Source of the DNA: Zanthoxylum bungeanum
Taxonomy: Eukaryota > Streptophyta > Magnoliopsida > Sapindales > Rutaceae
Assembly (NCBI GenBank): GCA_019454045.1
Contig: SKCR01034757.1
Location: 1 to 64,000, forward strand
Direction of reading: 5' to 3'
DNA length: 64,000 nt
Positions 57,823-64,000 of this stretch are shown piece by piece. Made by a program: the position numbers and the translations under genes. The notes beneath the pieces are model-generated. The model did no database searches. It was not told the origin of the DNA and saw only the letters and a program-made list of their open reading frames with translations. Numbering within the stretch: the first letter of the stretch is position 1; the number at the start of each line of letters is the position of its first letter.

Positions 57823-58193
57823 AGGGTTAGTGCTGAGTGCCAATCCGGATTGTATTTATGTCCGATTCATGAATACGAGCATTTCCATTTTCCATAATAT
57901 TACTTATTTATTGGTAGCACCTCTTGTCTTTTATACACATATTCGATCCAATTACGATTAGATATTTAATTAATATTAGATTGAAACTAAATCTGGTTTA
58001 GTGATACGTGTATATTAAACAATTTACAATGTAGTGCGCAGTTACAACGTAATTTGTAATTGACATTGGGAAGCGCACTATAAGATGTATATCCTTAAAT
58101 AAAGTTCCTGGTCAAGATTTACCAACACGAATCGGTTAGTAAAATCCGCTGAGACCAGTACATGTCGTATATCGTGACTTGGTCTGATGGTTA
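57823..58193 (+). mobile_element. Copia C 3' LTR, continuation
   Basis: Starts with the second AGGGT target copy (57823-57827) and continues the LTR begun at 49618 (TAGTGCTGAGTGCCAATCCG). It is cut off at 58194 by copia D. It shares blocks with the solo LTR at 909-3342. Confidence 0.75.
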
Positions 58194-59172
58194 TATTACA
58201 ACTTCTTTGGTTACTGTGTTCTTACAATGGAATTTGAACAAACAGTAAGCTGAACAGAAATGTTACAATTAACGAAAGTGCTACAATAAACAGAATAACA
58301 ACAAGACAAGTACAGACAGAGAACGAGAAATAAGTAAAACAGTCGACTGTAAAACACCAGCACGAAAGCAGCGCGAACTGAGAGAATTCTGAGGCTTGTT
58401 GATGCGGCAACAATCTCCTTAAAAAAAATTCGTCCCCTACCGATTGGTGCAGTAGAACGCGAGAAGTCTGTTTCCCAGGATGCAACGGAAAATAGACGAA
58501 ATTGGGCACCACCAAATTCGACTGCAACGAACAAATCAAGTGTTTGAACTCTCCTAACAAGAACTGGTTTTCTGTATTCAACTAAAAAAAATGAAAATAC
58601 ACTTCCACACTTTTAAAGAAATTAACATGCCAATTAATCACATTAGTGTGAGACCTTCTATTGCTTGTAACCACCAAGTTGATTAATGTCATTAATTCAA
58701 CTGTTATGGAACTCTAAAAGGCTTTGAAAAATTAAAGAGACATGTAAAAATTGGCTGGGCCAGGCCCGCACAATTTGGTCCGGCATTCGTGTACGCAGGA
58801 CACGCGGGTGCACACGAGCCAAGCTTGATTCGGATTTGATTTGCACCCCCCCCCCCCCCCCGCGCACGTAGAGAGAGCCTCTATCCTTACAACTCTTACC
58901 CATCTACATATGAACAATCATATATAAGCATAATATTCCCTCTATAGCTTTCCCATATGGGACATGCTTACTTTTCTTTATTTTCCAACACCAATGGGTG
59001 AAATTTGAGCAATAATTTCTCATTCACCCAAGCACCATTTTAAGCATATGAATATACCATTTCGAACTACTCACAAAGGAGTATCCGAATCATTCAATAA
59101 CAACCACTAACACGAGGTGGACCATGCTTGAAATTGTGCCTCAAAATGCTTATGAATAAGCATTTTCCAACA
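58194..59172 (-). mobile_element. Copia element D, 3' LTR
   Basis: 58194-58290 repeats almost exactly at 63899-63995, defining two LTRs. On the minus strand the LTR starts TGTTGGAAAATG at 59172, after the polypurine tract, giving about 979 bp. The other end (TATTACAACTTC in plus) lacks a clean TG/CA terminus. It includes a 17-base C run at about 58846-58862 and a short unassigned frame at 58222-58581. Confidence 0.85.
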
Positions 59173-59173
59173 A

Positions 59174-59184
59174 TCCCCCACATG
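59174..59184 (-). other. Polypurine tract of copia D
   Basis: The minus strand reads CATGTGGGGGA just before the 3' LTR. Confidence 0.8.
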
Positions 59185-59746
59185 AATGAAATTGGCGAAA
59201 AACGTCGAATAAAATTATTTTATAAAACATTTTATTTTTACCTAGAAGAGTTCAACGGTTCAACACCTGCATAGGATAGGTAGGCCTCAGCCTTTGAACC
59301 TTCCCTTGTGAAAATATATCCCATTTACTGGCTGACAGTGGACGCGATGTCATTGAACTGTACTGCCGTTCATGTAAATGGAGAACATATATCACACAGA
59401 TGTTTTACCTAACACATCTGAGTGCTCATTGTTATGCTCATTTTGGCCATGAACATCAACCTGGTTCTGCAAGAGTTTCTAAGAATTGTGCCCCGTACAA
59501 TTCCCTTTGAAGCGGCCCCACTTCTCTCTCACATATGTGATTTCTTATTTAAGAGCATCTCGTAATACTCTGCTCGGATTCCCGACGCATAAGAATCATT
59601 AAAAGCCTTGCTTAACCTCAATCCATACGAGCATCACTATTTCATTTCACCATAGGAATGGACTAGAGGGTAAACCCCCCACAGTGAACCAATTATGTCT
59701 TTTACGAGTAGGTTGTCCTATTGAACCTAGATCTTGGGATCTCCAG

Positions 59747-59930
59747 TCAACAAGGTTGGGTTTTCCTTCGTAATAAACATTTATCTAATGGGTTTAGTCC
59801 CATTCCCCTCGATGATTTCACAACCAACTCTCTATTTAACCCTTTGGTTAGCGGATCCGCAATGTTATCCTTTGACTTTACATAGTCAATCGAAATAACT
59901 CCAGTAGAGAGTAACTGTCTAACGGTATTG

Positions 59931-59971
<41 letters not shown>

Positions 59972-60139
59972 GTTATGTGCCCTTCCAATTGCAGATTGAC
60001 TATCGCAATGAATGCAAATTGCTGGCACTGGCTTAGGCCAACTTGGAATATCCTCTAGAAAATTTCGAAGCCATTCTGCTTCTTCAGCACACTTGTCTAA
60101 TGCAATGAATTCCGATTCCATTGTAGATCTGGCTATCAC
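59747..60139 (-). pseudogene. Copia element D: RNase H end
   Basis: A 130-aa frame: STMESEFIALDKCAEEAEWLR, IHCDSQSAIGRA, KSRHIRRRHNTVRQLL, then DNIADPLTKGL. The upstream part of RNase H (60140-60400) is shifted. 59185-59746 is the 3' untranslated part and shows nothing else. Confidence 0.85.
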
Positions 60140-61330
60140 AGTCTGTTTGGAGGATTTCCATGATATAGCTCACCTGCTAGTGTAAACACATAGCCACTGG
60201 TAGACTTTGAGTCTCTTTCATGTCAGATATCCAATTAGCATCACTGTATCCTTCGACTACAGCTGGATATCTATGATAGTGCAAACCCATAATTACGAGT
60301 AAAACGTAAGTACCTTAGTACTCTCACTATTGCTTTCCAGTGATCAACCCCCTGGATTACTCGTATATATGCTGAGCTTGTTTACTGTACAGGCTATATC
60401 AGGCCTTGTACAACTCGATAGATACATCAACTCCCGATCACTCTAGAGTATTCTACTTGAGATATACCTGTCCCCTATTCTTGATAGGTGTAGACTCACA
60501 TCTAAAGGAGTTCTAGCCACAACAGAATCATCATTGTTAATTTACCAAGAATCTTGTCCACACATAGTGCGAATGATCAAGAATAAGTCCATTAGGACTT
60601 CTCGAGATCTTTATTCCCAGAATGACATCTGCTAAACCCATGTCTTTCATGTCAAACTTGGATTTCAGCATATTCTTGGTAGATTTCACCATTTTAACAT
60701 TACTCCCGACAATCAATATGTCATCACGTAGAGACATAAATGACATAGCCACTTGTCTCTCTAACATAAATGCATTTATCAACACTCATTGATTTTGAAA
60801 CCATTGCTAACATGGTGTCATCAAACTTTATGCCACTGTTTCGTAGCTTGTTTTAATCATACAAGGATTTAACCAACTTACAGACTTTTCTTCTTTTCTT
60901 GTCCTGGAGCTATAAAGCCTTCAGGTTGTTCCATGTAAATTTCTTCTTCATCTAAATCTCATTTAGAAAGGCTGTTTCACATCCATCTGATGTACCTCAA
61001 GATTGCGCAAAGCTGCAATCGCATTATCATCCTTATGGAATTTATCTCGTTACAGGAGAATAAGTATCAAAGTAATCAAGACCTTCACGTTGTCTGTAAC
61101 CTTTAATTACAAGTCTTGCTTTGTACTTGTCAATTGATCCATCTGCCTTTATTTTCTTTTTGAAAATCCACTTGGACCCTTAAAGGTTTACATCCTGGAG
61201 GAAGATCCACTAACTCCCAGGTATGATTTTGTAAGATGGATTCAATTTCACTATTGATGGCATCTTTCCACAAAGCACCATCAGCTGACCTTACAGCTTC
61301 GTTATAGCTTTGAGGATCATTTTCTAGCAA
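60140..61330 (-). pseudogene. Copia element D: reverse transcriptase, broken
   Basis: Pieces include 61130-61330 (DPQSYNEAVRSADGALWKDAINSEIESI, the start of the domain) and 60537-60785 (LRDDILIVGSNV, where the catalytic YVDD has become LRDD, then FDMKDMG and GIKISRS). Between them 60880-61070 has DNA for the YMEQPEGF region with deletions. It cannot be active. Confidence 0.8.
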
Positions 61331-61451
61331 AATGTCAGAATCTGGACCAAATGATTTTTCGGTTCTAGCTCTTTTGCTACGTCTTGGTTCAAGTTCAACA
61401 ACTTGTTGATCCTCTGGAACATTTATTTGTTCTCGGTCCTGATATCTTCAA

Positions 61452-61949
61452 TTATAGTCTCATGGCCCGTTTGTGCATATTTGAATTCGAATTAGTTTTA
61501 CAAGAAAAAACATATTCGAAAAAGGATGCATTTCTCGACTCCATTATCGTATTCTTGTGAATATCTGGTATATTAGACTCATGCACAAGAAATCGATAAG
61601 CATTTCTGTTATGTGCATATCCTATGAAAATGCAATCAACAGTTTTTTGTCCTATCTTCACCTTTAGGTGGAGGAATAACTACATTGGCAAGACACCCCC
61701 ACACTCGAAGAAATTTATAGGAAAATACTCTTCCTTTCCACATTTCATAAGGAGTTTTTCTGCTTCTTTCCGTGGTACCTTATTTAAAAGGTAATTAGCT
61801 GATAAAACGGCTTCTCCCCACATATTCTGAGGTAAGCCAGAGCTGATTAACATAGCGTTCATCATCTCTTTCAAGGTACGATTCTTACGTTCTGCAATCC
61901 CATTGGATTGAGGTGAATAAGGAACTGTGGTTTGATGTATGATTCCATT
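61452..61949 (-). pseudogene. Copia element D: integrase carboxyl part
   Basis: 61680-61874 reads MKEMMNAMLISSGLPQNMWGEAVLSANYLLNKVPRK, the segment after the integrase core. 61452-61661 reads KTVDCIFIGYAHNRNAYRFL. A deletion or shift lies between them near 61662-61680, and a stop near 61950 separates them from the core. Confidence 0.8.
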
Positions 61950-62919
61950 TTATTCACAAAGTGATTCAAAAGGAAAAACATACTCACCACCACGATCACT
62001 TCTTAACTCCTTAATTCTTTTATTCAGTTGGTTCTCAACTTCATTCTTATAGAGAATAAATTTCTCTATAGCTTCGTCCTTGCTTTTCATCAAATACACA
62101 TAGCAAAATCTCGTGCAATCATCAATAAATGTAATAAAATATTTATTACCACCTCTTGATTGTATTGAATTAAAATCACATACATCGGTATGTATTAGAT
62201 CAAGTGGTTCAGAGTTTATTTCAATACTATGAAAAGATGATCTAGTTAGTTTTGCCTCAACACAAGTATCACACTTATGTTTGTTATCAATTTTAAAATT
62301 GGGAATGTGGTTCATGTTAATTAATTTCCGTAATGAATTATAATTAACATGTCCTAATCTACCATGCCATAGATTAGAGTACTCAACAATATAAGTAGAA
62401 AAACTAGCTTTATTGATATTCTTAGGTTTAACAACCATTACATTGAGCTTAAAGAGCCCATCAGTTACATACCCTTTTCCCACATACATCCCATTTTTAG
62501 TTAAAACTACTTTATCAGACTCGAACACCATCCGGAATCCGTGCTTATCCAGACACAAGATTCTTCCGTATTTCTGGTACACACAGAACATTGTTCAAAG
62601 TCAACTCTTTCCCAGAGGTCATCTTCAGAATCACCTTGCCTTGACCTTCAATCTCAGATGTTGCTGAATTTCCCATGTATAATTTTTCCCCATTACCAGT
62701 AGGCTCAAATGAAGAAAACATGCTCTTGTCCGAGCACACATGTCGAGTGGCACCAGTGTCAATCCACCACTCTCTTGGGTTAGAACCCACCAGATTCACC
62801 TCAGAAACCACAGCTGAAAGGTTAATGTCTGAAACATCTTGAGTCATATTTTCCATCACATTAGCCTCTTGATTCTTTTTCTTCTTCGGCAGTCTGCACT
62901 CAGAAGACTTGTGACCCAT
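61950..62919 (-). pseudogene. Copia element D: zinc knuckle end, protease, GAG-pre-integrase, integrase core
   Basis: 62545-62919 holds the second half of the gag knuckle (MGHKSSEC) and the protease signature [15 protein letters not shown]. 61950-62591, in another frame, holds YSNLWHGRLGHVNYNSL (GAG-pre-integrase), CDTCVEAKLTRSSF, LDLIHTDVCDF, FITFIDDCTRF and RSDRGGEY (integrase core, two catalytic Asp visible). One shift near 62560 separates them. Confidence 0.85.
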
Positions 62920-62970
62920 TTTGTCACAGTTGAAGCATCTTCCTTGAAATTTGGATTTCTTGGAAACTCC

Positions 62971-63876
62971 TCATTTAGGGCCCATCTTTGACCCTTTGTT
63001 CTTAGGGTTCTTGTTCTTATGGCCATGTTCAACAACATTTGCTTTGGCCTCATGAGTTATTCCTCTCTTGTCAGATACTCTGTAATCTTCCTCAATTCTA
63101 AGCTTAAGAACCAAGTCTTCAATGCCCATTTCTTTTCGCTTATGCTTTAAATAATTCTTGAAATCTTTCCAACCAGGTGGTAGTTTTTCAATTATCGAGG
63201 CTACTTGGAAGGTTTCACTTAAAACCATCCCCTCAGCATGAATTTCTACTAGAATATTTTGCAATTCTTGTACTTGACTTAACACAGTTTTGGAATCAAT
63301 CATCTTAAAATCTAGGAAATGGCCTACGACAAATTTCTTAGTACCGGCATCCTCAGTTTTATATTTTCGGTCTAAAGATTCCCAAAGCCCTTTTGCTGTT
63401 TTCATCCCGGCATACACACTGTACAAGGAATCACTCAGCCCATTCAGCACATAATTCCTACATAGGAATTCAGAATGTTTCCAAGCATCGATCGCACTGA
63501 TCACTTGGATATCAATCTCACTCTCCACGGGTTCAGGAGCATCTTCCTTTAGAAACCTCGCAAGGTTCAACGTGGTCAAGTAGAAAAACATTTTCTGTTG
63601 CCACCGTTTAAAATTATGTCCACTGAATTTTTCAGGTTTTTCTGCAGCAGGATTGACATGGCTCACATGTCCAACAGGTTGTCTAGCCACAGAGGCAGCA
63701 ACACCTTGGCTAGCCACAGCGGCTGCCATATTAAGCCCAGAGGCTGAAGCAAGTTGGCCAGCCGAAGAGGCTGCCACTGCACTTTGGCCAGCCACGGGGG
63801 CTGGCATAATATTCTGGCCAGCCGAAGAGGCTGCCATATTCGGATCTACTGTGTTTGGACTATTTTCCATATCCAC
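62971..63876 (-). CDS. Copia element D: Gag protein (ends at an in-frame TGA)
   Basis: A 301-aa frame. Residues 1-75 are a low-complexity Ala/Ser/Gln region with repeated AASSAGQ and AxxxAGQ units, matched by a repeated TGGCCAGCCGAAGAGGCTGCC in DNA (63755-63840). Then come [26 protein letters not shown], the gag core with [30 protein letters not shown] and [19 protein letters not shown], and a basic tail. A TGA at 62971-62973 ends it, but the same frame continues into a complete CCHC knuckle [14 protein letters not shown] (about 62898-62940) and protease. The TGA is therefore probably a single nonsense change. Confidence 0.85.
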   Translation of the reverse strand: MDMENSPNTVDPNMAASSAGQNIMPAPVAGQSAVAASSAGQLASASGLNMAAAVASQGVAASVARQPVGHVSHVNPAAEKPEKFSGHNFKRWQQKMFFYLTTLNLARFLKEDAPEPVESEIDIQVISAIDAWKHSEFLCRNYVLNGLSDSLYSVYAGMKTAKGLWESLDRKYKTEDAGTKKFVVGHFLDFKMIDSKTVLSQVQELQNILVEIHAEGMVLSETFQVASIIEKLPPGWKDFKNYLKHKRKEMGIEDLVLKLRIEEDYRVSDKRGITHEAKANVVEHGHKNKNPKNKGSKMGPK

Positions 63877-63898
63877 AGAGTCGAATTTGTTTTAAGAG

Positions 63899-64000
63899 TA
63901 TTACAACTTCTTTGGTTACTGTGTTCTTACAATGGAATTTGAACAAACAGTAAGCTGAATAGAAATGTTACAATTAACGAAAGTGCTACAATAAACAGAA
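63899..64000 (-). mobile_element. Copia element D, start of 5' LTR (runs off the window)
   Basis: Nearly identical to 58194-58295 (a T/C difference near 63960 noticed). It lies directly upstream of gag in minus sense, with only about 20 bases between. No standard TGGTATCAGAGC primer site is seen, so the primer may be unusual or lost. Confidence 0.85.

Noticed and set aside
58222..58581. Two overlapping minus-strand frames of 107 and 119 residues
   Set aside because: They lie wholly in the copia D LTR, are hydrophobic by base composition and have no family features.
58846..58862. Run of 17 C bases as a possible structured or regulatory site
   Set aside because: A homopolymer in an LTR is most simply slippage, and its length may be a sequencing artefact.
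1..64000. CRISPR arrays, tRNA or rRNA genes, bacterial operons, phage or plasmid features
   Set aside because: None was found. Repeats present are LTRs, microsatellites or element-internal repeats, and the gene content is that of plant transposons.

Overview
This is a plant nuclear window, almost certainly from a flowering plant. It is AT-rich, contains one interrupted leucine-rich-repeat receptor kinase gene of the plant LRR-XII type, and is otherwise built from nested LTR retrotransposons plus one hAT transposon. There is no bacterial-style gene organisation. Nearly every long reading frame belongs to a transposable element, and most are broken.

Layout. 1-8038: a minus-strand Ty1/copia element of SIRE-like type (copy A), split by a 2.4-kb solo LTR (909-3342). 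8039-9765: a probable plus-oriented LTR fragment. 9766-15414: a nearly full-length minus-strand copia element (E) lying just downstream of the receptor kinase gene (15575-18769, minus). 18770-22902: AT-rich intergenic DNA with degenerate repeats, a possible hAT-type MITE and a truncated copia remnant. 22903-24559 plus 39116-42465: a second SIRE-like copy (B), split by a 14.6-kb copia element (F, 24560-39115, 5-bp target duplication GGAGG). F is itself split by a 4.6-kb solo LTR (30273-34875, target duplication CATCG). 42466-45233: a degenerate hAT transposon. 45234-49626 plus 57823-58193: a decayed plus-strand copia element (C). 58194-64000 and beyond: a minus-strand copia element (D) inserted in the 3' LTR of C.

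The main discovery candidate is at 49627-57822. It is a young, non-autonomous Ty3/gypsy-type element (Athila/Tat-like primer site and polypurine tract) inserted in the 3' LTR of copia C with a perfect AGGGT target duplication. Its two ~2.2-kb LTRs differ by only about 1%. It has no pol gene. It carries a gag-like frame (51937-53091) and then an intact, intron-free LONELY GUY (LOG) family gene (53610-54263), the family that releases active cytokinin bases from their nucleotides. The LTR promoter has nine perfect CACGTG G-boxes in about 410 bp upstream of its TATA box, with a perfect 15-bp GC-rich inverted repeat close to the TATA. The sequence therefore shows a hormone-activating gene inside a mobile element whose promoter looks stress/ABA-responsive. 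Function and expression are inferences.

Other points of interest are a five-member hairpin array with compensating stem changes in the leader of copia F (28691-28901), four similar hairpin units in the 4.6-kb solo LTR, a 99-bp-arm inverted repeat kept in both SIRE-like copies, and a non-RD receptor kinase disabled by what looks like one missing base.
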